From the NCBI GenBank assembly GCA_033980235.1, contig CM067067.1:15682401-15746400 (forward strand): DNA of 64,000 nucleotides, in the 5' to 3' direction. Below, piece after piece: positions 50,300 to 61,839 of this stretch (position 1 is its first letter; every line of letters begins with the position of its first letter). The DNA is from Diadema setosum. Its lineage: Eukaryota > Echinodermata > Echinoidea > Diadematoida > Diadematidae. The position numbers were made by a program, and so were the translations under genes. A model generated the notes under the pieces. It was not told the origin of the DNA. It did not search any database and saw nothing but the letters and a program-made list of their open reading frames with translations.

Positions 50300-50953
50300 C
50301 AGAAGCGGATCTAGAGGGGGGGGGGGGGGGGGGGGGTTGGGGGGTTGCAACCCCCCCCCCCAAAAAAAAAAATCCGGGGACCATTTTTTTTTTTATCTTA
50401 TCTTTTTTTTTAAAACTTGTAATTTTATTTTTTTCTCTTCATGGCAATGACCTCTATACCAAAAATAGTGGTGTTTTAGATGCAAGAAAATGCCATTTTC
50501 ACACACAGATTTTCAAAAATTCTCCCTACTGTGGGAGGGGGGGACACCCCCGTCCCACACACCCCCCCCCCCCCCCTCGCTCACTCCGCTCGCTCGGGCT
50601 CGGTCGCTACGGTTGCAACCCCCCCCCAAAAAAAAAAAAAAAAAAAAAAAGTCAACAAAAAATCCGGGGACCATTTTTTTATCTTATCTTATCTTTTTTT
50701 TTAAAACTTGTAATTTTATTTTTTTCTCTTCATGGCAATGACCTCTATACCAAAAATAGTGGTGTTTTAGATGCAAGAAAACGCCATGTTCACACACAGA
50801 TTTTCAAAAATTCTCCCTACTGTGGGAGGGGGGGGGACACCCCCGTCCCACACCCTCCCCCCCCCCCCCCCCCCCCCTCGCTCGCTCCGGTCGCTACGCT
50901 CCCTCGCATACCGCCCCAACCCCCTCCTTTATAAAAAGCTAGATCCGCCCCTG
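50300..50953. mobile_element. hAT-like TIR element with 290-bp internal duplication
   Basis: Ends CAGAAGCGGATCTAG and CTAGATCCGCCCCTG are inverted and match the CAGGGGCGGATC type common in hAT elements. The interior is a tandem duplication of about 290 bp (AATCCGGGGACCA at 50371 and 50661) with long G, C and A runs. AAAAC abuts both ends; a clean 8-bp target duplication is not seen. Confidence 0.65.
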
Positions 50954-51535
50954 AAAACGCTTCACGAAATGCTCCCCAGAAAGAAGAGAATCCTGGCTCT
51001 GAAATGGGATAGAGCTAATTCAAAGAGGGCACTCGTCACCCAACTGAAAACATGACGGGGAATTCAAGTATGGAGGAATCCTGCATAAGAGAAAAGATGA
51101 GTTTTCCAGTTAAGGGTCTTTTCAAATTCACTGACTTATCCTCTATTGTGTGCAGAATGAATATTCAGAAAAAATTCAGTGGTCATCACATGAAAGGGAT
51201 TATCAAATAAACCTAAACGTGGTACACTTATTAATACCATTCTATTTGAATGATTTTGTCAAAATATCAGCTTCTGCTGACTGTTTTTTAAAGGTTTTAA
51301 AGGATTTTCATTGACACTGTCACAAAATGTATGTGTGGAAAAAGAAGAAAAGCAACAAAAGACAAGAAAAATCAACGTCAGCTGCAATGTAAAAAGAGTC
51401 ACTGAGAACTTCAATTTCATGCTTCCTGATTTAAAATGCAGAATGAAAAAAAAAAAAGAAAGAAGATGAGTAACTCTGTCCAAAAACGCTAAAAACCCAA
51501 TTTTAGCTGAGTTGACACAAAATGTTTACTTTCAG
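50954..51535. other. Non-coding stretch
   Basis: AT-rich; nothing supported before the candidate microexon. Confidence 0.4.
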
Positions 51536-51567
51536 ACGTGACAGGAAATATTTCCATGCCACTCTAG
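51536..51567 (+). CDS. Possible 32-nt microexon
   Basis: Bounded by TTTACTTTCAG and CTAG|GTAAGT, both good signals. In one frame it encodes RDRKYFHATL and leaves one base, the phase the 56257 exon needs. If joined to that exon, the 54074 exon would have to be skipped. A chance match of signals is quite possible. Confidence 0.2.
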
Positions 51568-52089
51568 GTAAGTTTTAAGGAGCAGGGTTACATTTGAGAT
51601 AAAGTTTTATGAAGTCCTCGGGAGCAAGATACTCTGTTCACACTGTTTTATTATCAACATATGAAAAAAAAAATGCAGAAAATGGAGGACTTTGCTTAAT
51701 TTGTACTGGAGAAAACAGTCTGTCATGTCAGGCAGTCTGTTTTATCGTGACGGTTTCTCTATGTACATTATGTAATGACTTTCCACTGATTTTTTGTTTG
51801 TGCAAGAAAATGCAGAAAAGCTGGAAATATTGAGGATATTCATTCTGCATGTGCATATTTTAAGTAGCTTTGATAAGGCCACAGCCCTCTAACTGGGTGT
51901 AAAATTTATACAACAAAAACAGCTCATATACCTGTGAAGATTTGGCAGTGGTGCCCTTTTAGAGACTCTGTGCTTTTAGAGTTGTTTTTTTTTCAATAGG
52001 TTTGTGAGTTTGTCTGTGTGTGTAACTGTTTATATGTTGGGTGTGTGTGGGTGTGTGCCTGTGTGTGTGTGTGTGAGTGCGTGCATTCA
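51568..52089. other. Non-coding stretch with TG microsatellite
   Basis: TG-rich at 52008-52080. A short AAGTCCTCGGGA word resembles the pogo-like element at 31567. Confidence 0.4.
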
Positions 52090-52620
52090 TTCCGTTTAAA
52101 AGCTGTTGTAGCATGTCTTGAGTGGAAGAGATCCCATTTCTCTGCTAGCCTTTCAAGCCTTCTTCGAAGTGCTGCCAGTCATTCACTCTCGTCTTTCGAC
52201 CGAAACCGTGGGTGAAGGCACACGCGGGGGAGCCCAGAGCCTTTAGAACACTGGGCCGTCCTGTCACATGAGAGCGTTTGTGGTATAGAATGGCAAATGG
52301 CACTTCTATTCTTGCTCTCTGTTTCTCGCTCTTGCTCTCTTACCCTTTCTTCCTTGTATGAGCCATACCTGCTTAGTTCCCACTGGAAGTTCAAACCAGC
52401 CATTTCAAGCACGCCAAAACGGGATGAAGATTCGTGTGTGAACGTTGTTGCGTCGATGCATCTTTCCGACGAGGAGTTGGGACGGTTGATGAATACGTTG
52501 CACTCTCGTCATTAGGTGTACTCTTCCCCCCGTGAGGGACCCTCACTGCTCTCCGCAGTTCACTCTTGGTTGACCATGAGGTCATAAGCAACCTGCTACC
52601 ATATGTACTTGTGAATTCTG
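52090..52620. other. Candidate conserved element or unrecognised exon
   Basis: The longest complex, CpG-containing block in the central region. The + frame ending at TAG 52512-52514 reads ...MHLSDEELGRLMNTLHSRH, which looks protein-like, but no convincing acceptor or partner exon was found. Confidence 0.3.
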
Positions 52621-54073
52621 GGGAGCCAACTTCGTCGTGTAAACATGTGCGTTTGAATAGGGGAAATAGTAGTATACAATGGCACCAATGAACTGCTATA
52701 GTGCTAATGGCAAAGGAAGGAGGGGTGTGGGAAGGTGGGGGGGGGGGGGGAGGATGCTGATTGCAAAGTTTGTAACATCAGGCTATGAGTGTGCTGCAGG
52801 GGCTGGAGCGTAGGACTGATAGTTCATGAGGACTTGACATGACTTGTTGTATTTTCCCCCACATGCACTGAACTCCTAAGAGAAAAGCACAATGAGTGTA
52901 CATACACTGCAGATCAACGCTTTTCTGTCAATACTTTATAACAGTTACATCCATTTCTGGTGATAAGTACAGTAGGAGCTACTGTATAAGTTGAAAAATA
53001 TACAATTTTGTGTAATTCATAAGTACAGATAAAAGAAATTCATGCTTTTTTAGTGCATATATCTTTATTTTAAAGATTTAAGTGGTTAAGGGTAGAGGAT
53101 ACACAAAACCATATTCCACCTGCATTGTTCATAATGTCATAATGGGCATCTAGCCATAAACAAGGTACACATCAGATCTGTTTATAACTAAAGGTGAATG
53201 TACAAATGAGAATGTGCTTGGTAGTAGACTCATTTCATCTGTGATTGATGAAATTATTAATTAGTCATACATTACAAATTTAATCTGTTGCAAAGAAAAG
53301 CAATGTCCAATGTAGACAGAAAACATACTAGGCAGAAAGCATTTTGAAGTACCAGTGGCCATTTTTTCAAGGGCTATTGTAGGCCATTTTATTTGAGATG
53401 TTATCAATGTTGTTAATCATTGAAGTAAATCTAATTTTTTCCCCTGAATTTAAAAGCTTTTTTGGCATTTGAATATTCCTACAAAAATAGTATTTCATTA
53501 TAGCTGTGAAAAAGAGTCTTTTGACAGATATATTCATGACCAGAACTGTGCTCTGTTAAATGTTGTGTGTGGAATTGTTTCAACTTACCTTTTGCAGATA
53601 AAGTTAAGGATTGTAATTATCTTTTTGTAGACTAATAATGTTTATGTTTAGTTTCCTTCACATATCATACCATGTAAACATATTGGGAGAAATCTAGAGA
53701 ATTCAGCAGCAGTTTAGTGAAGGCCAAGACATTGTTTAGTATCAACACAGAATGGCTTTTTGGCTTCGACTATGAAAATAAAACAGAGACAGGGCATCAT
53801 ACACCTGTCTTGGGTTGACTTTGGCAACAGTGCTTTAATATTTTTTTTTTGGTAGTTTTTTTTCTTTAAAGAAATCACTCATTCTTACATAATGGCATGA
53901 TAAAGAAAGACTATGTATTTTTTTTTTTTGGTAGCCATAGGATGATTAAGAATCACTAAGCATGTCATGAATTCACAGGGGTTCAATCCCTTTCATTTCC
54001 CTGTGGTCCAAAAAATGTGCCACTAATAGATTTTCCGCATCACCTGTGTCAACGCTTCACTGCATCGCATTTG
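52621..54073. other. Non-coding stretch
   Basis: G run at 52738-52750, otherwise AT-rich. The region just upstream of 54074 would hold the promoter and 5' UTR if that exon is first. Confidence 0.4.
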
Positions 54074-54273
54074 ATGCTCCGCTCGGCATTGCTGGCATCC
54101 ACGCACCTCCGTCAGGGACCCTGGAAATCCTCCGCCGGCGCCGCAGAGCACAGAGTCTCGTTACTAGCCAAGCACGTATCACGTCGACCCCTCCACTCCG
54201 CATCACAGCATCTATTCAGGAAACACGAGGCAGTGGCCATGGATGGTAACAAGAGTTCTATCAAGTACCTAGG
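54074..54273 (+). CDS. Candidate first exon: NAXE-like or small mitochondrial protein
   Basis: ATG 54074 opens MLRSALLASTHLRQGPW, an arginine/serine/leucine-rich stretch without acidic residues typical of a mitochondrial presequence, with RRPLHSAS as a possible cleavage region. The exon ends MDGNKSSIKYLG at a good donor (TAGG|GTAGGT, 54273/54274), splitting the Gly codon. Animal NAXE proteins have a presequence followed by KYL-x-QEEAQ, so NAXE (NAD(P)H-hydrate epimerase, metabolite repair) fits, but only about five residues support it. A weaker internal donor (GATG|GTAACA, 54245/54246) would join in frame to the 56257 exon, giving a protein of about 103 residues with presequence and one membrane segment. 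An in-frame ATG at 54017 is also available. No NAXE exon 2 is seen downstream. Confidence 0.5.
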
Positions 54274-54423
54274 GTAGGTATCATTCAGTTTTGTCATTTT
54301 TTTTCTTTTTGCTTTTAATCTCATCTCCAGTAGATTTCAGTAAGGAAAGGAGCTTTTTTATTAAAAAACCATCACATATTTTGAGCTCATGATATTCTAA
54401 ATTATTTGTTTTACATTATATAC

Positions 54424-55137
54424 ATGTGACCCTGCATTACAAAACCAACAAAAAGTTGCCAGACATGGATTTTCAGTTAAGGGCAGATTCTTAAAGAGCA
54501 GACTCTAAGCTTATAAAATGATGTATTACTCAATTTAAATGGACTCCCCTAACCTATCTAAATACTAGAAAGAAAGCACACACTCTGGAAAAGTGTGAAT
54601 GGAGGAAAGAGGCTCTGAAGTACAGGGTCTATTCAAGTGCTTAATCTTTCCTCTCACCTCCCTGATCTTTACCCAGCCGTGCTAGCCGTGCAATCAAAGG
54701 GACAAAACACACGATGTAAACCACCGGAGCAACAACAATGAAGGGATAATCAGATTAAGCTGAAATTGAGCATGTTCTATCAACTCATTCTGTCCATGAT
54801 TAATGCCAACTTTCAGAGGAGTAGATTTATCCTTTCAAAAGTTATTAAACTTGAAAGTGAAGAGTGTGTAAAGCATTTCAAGAAATGAAAAGGGGACTCT
54901 GAGACATACCTGATCATTCTATTCTCCCAAAAAAAGGGTTGTAGAAAACTGCTGAAAACACACTTTCCCATTCATGTTATGATCCCATACTAAAGAATAT
55001 TGAGAATTCTTATAGCTCTTTCAGAAAATAAAAAAAAAAATCAAGATTGACTAGGTTGACCCATTTCACCTTTTTTGAGTCCTCATGTAAAATAAAGGGG
55101 TGCGACTTTTTGTTCGTTTTGTGATGCACGGTCACAT
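54424..55137. mobile_element. TIR repeat family, copy B
   Basis: Ends ATGTGACCCTGCATTACAAA and GTGATGCACGGTCACAT are inverted over about 35 bp, including CAAAAAGTYG. TATA-rich flanks suggest a TA target. Copy A is at 21833-22520. No coding sequence. Confidence 0.8.
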
Positions 55138-56256
55138 ATAATGGTTATTTCCCCCCCCCCCCCCAAGTCTCGGTCATAATCAGTCCTTTCACCTCTTTTG
55201 AAGTCAGTTGTTCATCATAAATAGTTTTTGTTGAGAAACTGCTGCCAAATTATTGGTAAGAAGTCCTTTTTGACTTCACATCTGTCTTGGAGCAGATATT
55301 GCTAATTAGATTTTGCAGAAAGGAAAGATTTATGAATGAGTTTGTAAAGTGGTGACCGGATGATCTCTACAAAAAGATAAAAAAATTGTCCTCATCCTCA
55401 ATTTTGTTGTTGTTGTACTGAATGCATGAGAACAAAGATGAATGCCTATTGATTTTGCAAATTATTCATATGAAGAAAGCAGCACTGCGATATGCACAAC
55501 CTTGCCAATCAGAACATTATTCTTTATAAAATTTGAAAAGTCATAAATATAGTAACCTATAAGAAACTTATTGTTGGACTGAAAGGCAGCTGAAGGAGTC
55601 CCCTTGTCTCAAATCCCCTTCCCCATCTCAAAAAGAAGTTATGTGTGAATGGGAAGACATATTTCTACAACTTGTAGAACTGTTGTTGTTTTTTCTTTTC
55701 ATTCAACCTCTTTCTCCACTCTGTCTTCAAAAACCCCCCAAAATATATTTTTGGTTCAAGTGATCACAGAGGTTCCACAACTTTCCCTGTCATTTGGTTT
55801 ATTTGTTCTGGAGAAATTCAAACATTGTTTTGTTCCCTCCTTTACACTCTAAACCTTGTAGACCCACTATACAGACCACTGATCACATCAAAATACCAAT
55901 ATACGTGTATGTTTTAGTGACAAAAGAAAAATACATATCAGTTTGATAGATTTAATTGACATTTATGTAGTTTAAACTGGCTTGAGCTAAAGAGTGTGCT
56001 TGGAGATATCTGTGAGGACTGTATGATATTTTTGTCAATAATTGAGGTTGTCAAAGTTTGTTCGTAAAGCAAGAATCCAGTTTAAGTGTATCTGCTTTGA
56101 CATAAAGTGCATTATCAGGATCGAATGTACAGTGAACTCTTGGAATGTTTCATTGTTTGTTTTGTGAATGCAAATTTTCTAGAAATTGAATTAGGCTTGA
56201 AGCTGCGGTGGTCACATATCTGGACCTACATCTAATGTGATTTTCCCTTCTGTCAG
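55138..56256. other. Putative intron sequence
   Basis: C run at 55150-55165, then AT-rich. Small acceptor/donor pairs were tested for an in-frame exon linking 54273 to 56257; none was open in the required phase. Confidence 0.4.
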
Positions 56257-56396
56257 GAATAGGCATGAATGTGGTCACCAGATCTGCAGTCCTCTTTGTA
56301 ATAATTGGAATTAATCAAGTTGTTTCTGATCTGTTCTATGCCATTGCATATCATGAGAAGAAGCTCAAGCTAAAAGCAGCATCAACAAAAAAGTAG
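56257..56396 (+). CDS. Terminal coding exon, small single-pass membrane protein
   Basis: The acceptor is TTTTCCCTTCTGTCAG|G at 56256. Taking one base from the upstream exon, the frame reads IGMNVVTRSAVLFVIIG..., a hydrophobic segment of about 20 residues, then AIAYHEKKLKLKAASTKK and TAG. The membrane anchor plus basic tail suggests an ER or mitochondrial inner-membrane protein. The pattern resembles the C-terminal part of VMA21 (V-ATPase assembly factor: …NVV…Y…AF.E…), with a similar length from GM to the stop, but identity is low and other small membrane proteins fit. The preceding exon is unsettled: 54074-54245 or 51536-51567 both give the right phase. Confidence 0.75.
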
Positions 56397-56690
56397 CGAT
56401 GAAATAATTGATGTTCTTATTTCATGTGCTGTATGCATACAATTTGTTTAATCCTTAAAGGTAGGGGATGCCTTTTACAGACCTCCCAAAATGCAGCAAA
56501 ACATTAAATATGAACCTCAGGGGACTTGTTTAGGCCACTGCTGAGAAATTTGGAAGTCAACAGTTATCTACAATTTGAATAATGCACAAAACTCAACTAC
56601 TCAGTAGTTCTGTGTGTCAGCCACACTTAAGCTTTTTTGTTGCAGTCTTCTGTATTTTTTATCAATAAACACAAATCTAAAAGTATAAGA
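56397..56690 (+). other. Probable 3' UTR
   Basis: AT-rich sequence after the stop codon up to just past AATAAA at 56664-56669, with GTGTGTGG about 45 bp further on. Confidence 0.5.
56664..56669 (+). terminator. Polyadenylation signal AATAAA
   Basis: Canonical hexamer 268 bp after the stop codon, followed by a GT-rich region near 56710. Confidence 0.5.
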
Positions 56691-57029
56691 GCTGATGTAA
56701 TAACATATAGAGTGTGTGGCAAGAATGTATATAGAAATGTTTGTAAGTTTTGATGAACTTTCTTCACAAAATATACATGATGGACACACATGCAGTGCAT
56801 GGGTCTGCAAAGGTAGCCTAGTAATGTACTGGAATTTACGGTGAGCCCCGAAAAAAATTCAATTCAAAATCTAACGGTCAATAAAAATGTACTAAATGTT
56901 ACCTTCCACTTTCAATACTTTATGGGAGTTTCTAAAATGATACTCTCTTCAACATACCACTGTATTTATACAACTCTTCATTTGAGGCATGCAAATGGGA
57001 TTCCCTACTTTTAATGTACTCTGTTTATT

Positions 57030-57220
57030 GATTTGGTGCTGATGTCTGAAAGTGAATCATGAATGAAAAGAGATTACTTAATCCCACTAATCCTGATTGT
57101 GTCAAAATGGCCTTCCTGTTTAATCTAGGTACATTGTTGTTAGACCTGAATGTGCATGCTAACAGATACATGAAGGTAATGTTTGGATAGATTACTGATT
57201 GCTGATGAAAATGTTTTGCT
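57030..57220 (+). repeat. Paralogue of 16800-17020
   Basis: Shared blocks: GCTGATGTCTG/ACAGATGTCTG, AGAGATTAC, CTAATCCT, GTTTGGAT and TTGCTGATGAAAATG-type. Same orientation, 40 kb apart. Confidence 0.55.
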
Positions 57221-57249
57221 TCTTATAAAGTACTTTAGCACGTAAAGTG

Positions 57250-57342
57250 TTAACCCGTTGAGGACGATTCCCAAGTATACTCGGGCAGGTGTCTATGGGA
57301 AATGAGTATTGTAGCAAAATCAGTCCGTCTTCAATGGGTTAA
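57250..57342 (+). mobile_element. TTAA-MITE copy 8
   Basis: TTAA flanks; ends CCCGTTGAGGACGATTCC and CAGTCCGTCTTCAATGGG. Confidence 0.88.
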
Positions 57343-57384
57343 AGAAGACAAAAAAAAAACAACAACAACATTTGGTTTTGTGAT

Positions 57385-57550
57385 GTCGGAGAAGATAAGG
57401 AGAATGGGATGCCCTAAAAAAATTCTGGCATCGTCGTGCCCGGGTGAGATGCGATGGCCCCTGGTGCATAATGGAGCGAGTGCGTTAGCGGTCATTGTTT
57501 TATTCATGCGGTGTTATGGACCAGGAGCCTACAGAACTGCACATAACCAA
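57385..57550. other. Candidate conserved non-coding element
   Basis: Complex CpG-containing block (GTCGTGCCCGGGTGAG, GAGCGAGTGCGTTAGCGG) with no splice-bounded frame that I accept. Confidence 0.25.
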
Positions 57551-57789
57551 AGTGCATTGCAGTCTTTTGCTGGGTTTGAGAAAGAAAAACAAAAACAAAA
57601 AAAAGGAGAGGCTATATACAGAGTGCTGACACCCAGAATTAACTGATTGGATATGTTTTTTTTTTTTTTTAAAGAAAATCTCCCTTAACATAAGAGCAAG
57701 GGATATTTGTCAGCCTAAATATGTTATAGGCATTCTGGCTTTATTCCCATCAAATTTAGCTTCCTTGAGATGTTGTGTGAATGTGCGTG

Positions 57790-57953
57790 CAGTGGGGATC
57801 CATGAATTCTGTAAAGGGGGGGGGGTGCAATTAATATTCCTGGTGCCACTTCCGGGTTTCATTTCATTTTTTCTTTTTTTTTCTTTCTTTTGTTTTTAAT
57901 AATAAATAAAGGGGGGCATGCACCCCTTGCACCCCCCTCTGGATCTGCCACTG
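57790..57953. mobile_element. 164-bp hAT-like MITE
   Basis: Ends CAGTGGGGATCCA and TGGATCTGCCACTG are inverted. Flanks TGTGCGTG (57782-57789) and TGTGTGTG (57954-57961) give an 8-bp target duplication with one mismatch, as expected for hAT elements. Confidence 0.8.
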
Positions 57954-58404
57954 TGTGTGTGCATGTGTGTGTGTGTGTGTGTGCATATTAGTATTTATGT
58001 TGGTATTGACTGGGAGTTGTATCGTAAGATGCACTCTTTTGTAGCAAACATTTTTAGTCAGCCCTCAATGCTCAGCACAATTTTATCTCTGATTTGCTAT
58101 CAAGCTATTCTAGTATTTCTTTACTCTTTGAAAAACATGTCTAAAATGTATGTGGATACCCCTGTAGGTTAAAATCCTACAGTACTGTACACAATTTTTC
58201 TCCAGACTGTAAAAAGTGCTGTGATAAAATCTCTGAATATCCATGAAGTTGGCTAGCCCATGTTGTGCATTTCATCTGTGCTTGCAACAAAATTATCAAT
58301 ACTAACACAGGTTGTTTACTCAATTATACTTTGGATTCATATAGCATAAATTTATTTGAGTTATGCAACACACACAAAAAAAAAAACAGGGTAAAACATT
58401 GTCA

Positions 58405-58895
58405 AACTAGAAAAGCACTCCGAGAGCACAGACCTCCGCCAAGCAGTTACTTTCCACCGATGATCTTGCTCTTCCACAGAGATCAGTGATTTCCATCCAC
58501 TGAAAAATCACCCGATTTCCCAATATAGAAGCCTTTGTTACGTCATAAACCCTCAGATGCGCGGCGCACCTCGCCCCAGCAGAAACTAGAGCACGCACTT
58601 AAGTGCATGCATGAAAACTTCAAATATGCGCAGCTTGAACTCCCAAGTTCATTGACCCTACGTGGCAAAATATCGAACATCCTCCATAAAACCTGTAAAA
58701 ATTTCCGGATTACAACCAAAATTTAATCATCTGTTTCTTGTGTCATTCTCAACCTTTCCTGCAAGTTTCATCCAAATCTGTGTAAAACTTTTTGAGTTAT
58801 TTTACACACGGACAAACAAACGGACAAACAAACAAACACACAAACCAACGGTATGGTAATGAAAACATAACCTCCTCCCTTGGCGGAGGTAATTA
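58405..58895 (-). repeat. CCTCCGCC dispersed repeat, minus copy
   Basis: Reverse complement of 33707-34190 in block order, ending ACCTCCTCCCTTGGCGGAGGT. Includes ACGGACAAACAAACGGACAA (the TTGTCCGTGTG block of the + copy). Confidence 0.85.
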
Positions 58896-59606
58896 ACAAA
58901 TATAGTTGTACAAATGCTAGAACATATTTCTCTAATACTACAAGAATTCCATGTATACTTGATGAGGAATAAAGAGAATTCAGCAAATAACAGTTACATG
59001 TAAGTATGAAAACTACATGTTCCCTCATCCTTTGACTGAGATACATGTACATTACGGGAGGATATCATTCTCCCTGAAGCTTTGTGAATGAGGTACACCT
59101 GTAAGTCAAGTGCTCTTCATTATGCCAAAAAAAATATAATTTCAGTTCAATTTCAATTTTTAATTTCATTTTTCGACAAACACATAGAGACATCACTTTT
59201 TATGTGAGATGAACAGAGTATACAATGATTGGAAAACCTTACGAAAATTATACATTGTCATAAAACTGAAAAGATCAAAGGATCAAAGGAAAGTAAACAA
59301 TATGCAATATTCAGAAAAAAAAAATGAATAATATGTCTGGTTCTCCTTGTGATTTTGCTGTTTTTCTCAAGGAATAATAAGCACCAAGTTAAGAAACATG
59401 TGTATGACATATGCGTTCATACCTTTTTTTGTGATTCTTTATTCAAAAATTTATTCAATGCCATAAAAATCACATTCACAGAAACAAAATAACATCATAC
59501 AAAAAACAACATTGCAGACTAACAATATTTCACAAAGGTATGTCAATCTTATGTCATGATTAAATTGATCAAAATAAAATCTTTTTTTCACACACCCACA
59601 CATGCA

Positions 59607-59645
<39 letters not shown>

Positions 59646-60689
59646 ACTCACATCTGCACACTCACTGCCTGTGCATGCTTTCAGCCGCAGGTTTCAGTTT
59701 CTTATGGATTACACTTGAATAAATCTGGCCTACATGTACAATGTTGTTGCTATTTGTTTTTCTTATATAAAAGGCCTGTATCCTGGTAATGATAAAGAAG
59801 TGAAGAAACCCCCCCCCCAAAAAAAAAAAAAAAAAAAAAAACAGCAACAAAATAACAATGATTAACTCTCAAATATGAATAAAGAAGACGACAGGGGGAA
59901 AAAAAGAAGAACTTCCTTCATCTTAAAACACGAACACACACACATACTTTAATATACTAGTATGTAAGCCTGACTGTGGGTTGTTCAGGTGCAGAGGGGT
60001 TAAGACTAGGGCATTTTGTATTAATGTCTTGTCAAGTATAATTTGAATGTAATTTGCGAATTAGTGAAACTGGGCCATGTCTGTGCCCTCAAAGTAAGAG
60101 ACAGGAGGAGTACACCATGGCTTCTGTGAAATCCATCTCGACAGATCCCTAATGGGGAAATACCCACATGCTAGCAGTGATAAACTTTCGAAGCATCTCG
60201 GGGAAGTGCTGGAATTTTAATCCCATAGTCTGTCGATCAGACACTTTTTCCTTTCATGACAAGCTTATGAGTGCTCTATTATCAAAGGTTAATCTTGATT
60301 TCTGACTGCTTGAATGTAGACTACACCAATCATCAGTGTTGAATTATGTTGCATATAGCATGAGGATCAGTGTGTTTTTCAATTTTTTGTTTGTTTGTTT
60401 GTTTGTTTTTTGTCACTTGGGGACCTTCTCTGTCTCATGCAATAAGGGGAAGTAAATGTTTTGCAAACAAAGTACTCTCGATTTTGACTTTTTGTGGAAC
60501 TACTTGGTATATCCCATGCCATACTACATTGTATTATACCAATATCATAAGTATTAGTAACCATTAAAAAAGAAAATAGAATAAGCCTACATGACTGTTT
60601 TACCATCATCACATTATTTTAAGCCTAGGATGATAGTTCATTCATGTGTCATCAAGAATTTATAAGGCACAGACATATTACGTGTTCCA
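58896..60689. other. Non-coding stretch with CA microsatellite
   Basis: (CA)n at 59587-59642; C and A runs at 59810-59841; no gene supported. Confidence 0.45.
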
Positions 60690-60960
60690 AAAGGGAGTAT
60701 CCACGGATATAATGTGTAGCTGCCTCAGCCATCAATCTTGGTGGCTGCATGAACATGACAGGGCGCCCTCTTGAGTTAGAAGTGACTGGATATGACTTCA
60801 GCAGTCTTCATCTTTGAGCCATCCAGCCAGGTGGAGGTGTAGCCTGCTGAGGTATAATAATTATAATGGTGAACTATAGCGGGCGGGCTATACACAAATC
60901 ACTGTCCCACATCGGAATGTCTGATGCCATCTTGTGTGCAACTGAATCTTATCATTAAGG
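60690..60960. other. Candidate conserved or repeat-derived block
   Basis: Complex sequence with GGGCGCCCTCTTGAG and a near-palindromic AGCGGGCGGGCT. No frame supported. Confidence 0.2.
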
Positions 60961-61839
60961 AGAGTTTTGTGCATGAAAAAATGTGATATGAAAGCACAAT
61001 TCCCAAATCTCACAAGAAATAAACCAAGAACAAAGAAATAAACCAAGAACAATGTCAATATTGTGACTCATGCCTGCTTGCAATATAGTTAACATACTAT
61101 TATGATAGTAGAAACATTATGAACTGAAATAAAACATGAAGCTTCACATTGTTCTACTTACACAACATGGAAGGGAATATCCTCAAAAGTGGTCCATACA
61201 CACTTAAAAAAAACAAAAAAAAAAACTTTTTAACTTACAAACATTAATTTCTCTTTTATCTACTTTAATTCTCTCTGCAGTTGGCCCATATCTCACTGCA
61301 TAGACCTTGCTACTTATTTCTCAATAAGGTTTTTAGAGTGCTAACTTTAGAATCAATATCGAGCTTTTCTTTTTGCCAATTCTGACATTTCTTTAGTGTC
61401 TACTTTATTATACATGTATACATAATAATGCGCACACGCAGATATACCTACATACTTACATCATGCATGCACATTATGTATTCGTACTGTGTATGTAGAT
61501 GTACCCAATGTCTGTGTGTCTTATTTGTATGAATAAATGATATGCACAACTTGATGACATGGTATGTATTTCTAGTTGGGGAGAAGGATGTAAACTTGAG
61601 TTTGTGACTGAATATTATACACATAGCATTGCCAGACTACTTTGTAGGGATTATATTTTTCCTAAAGTCTTCCTGCTCATCTGCTATGTTTATACTTCCT
61701 TTTTAATAATCATTGTCTGCTCTGTGATACGTCTTTGCATAAAATCCTAGCTCTCCCCCCTCTTTGAACTTGTGAGGTAATGCAATTAAATTCAAATAGC
61801 AGCACTAACAGTGGAGAACAATTGTAATGAGTTTTGTCA
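60961..61839. other. Non-coding stretch
   Basis: AT-rich; tandem pair AAATAAACCAAGAACAA at 61018-61052. Nothing else. Confidence 0.4.

Noticed and set aside
54274..56256. Middle exon linking donor 54273 to the 56257 exon
   Set aside because: Tested acceptor/donor pairs near 55250, 55330 and 56010 either hit stops or leave the wrong phase; the 56010 pair creates TGA at the junction.
57302..57646. 114-residue ORF
   Set aside because: Begins inside TTAA-MITE copy 8 and continues through A-rich sequence; no family resemblance.
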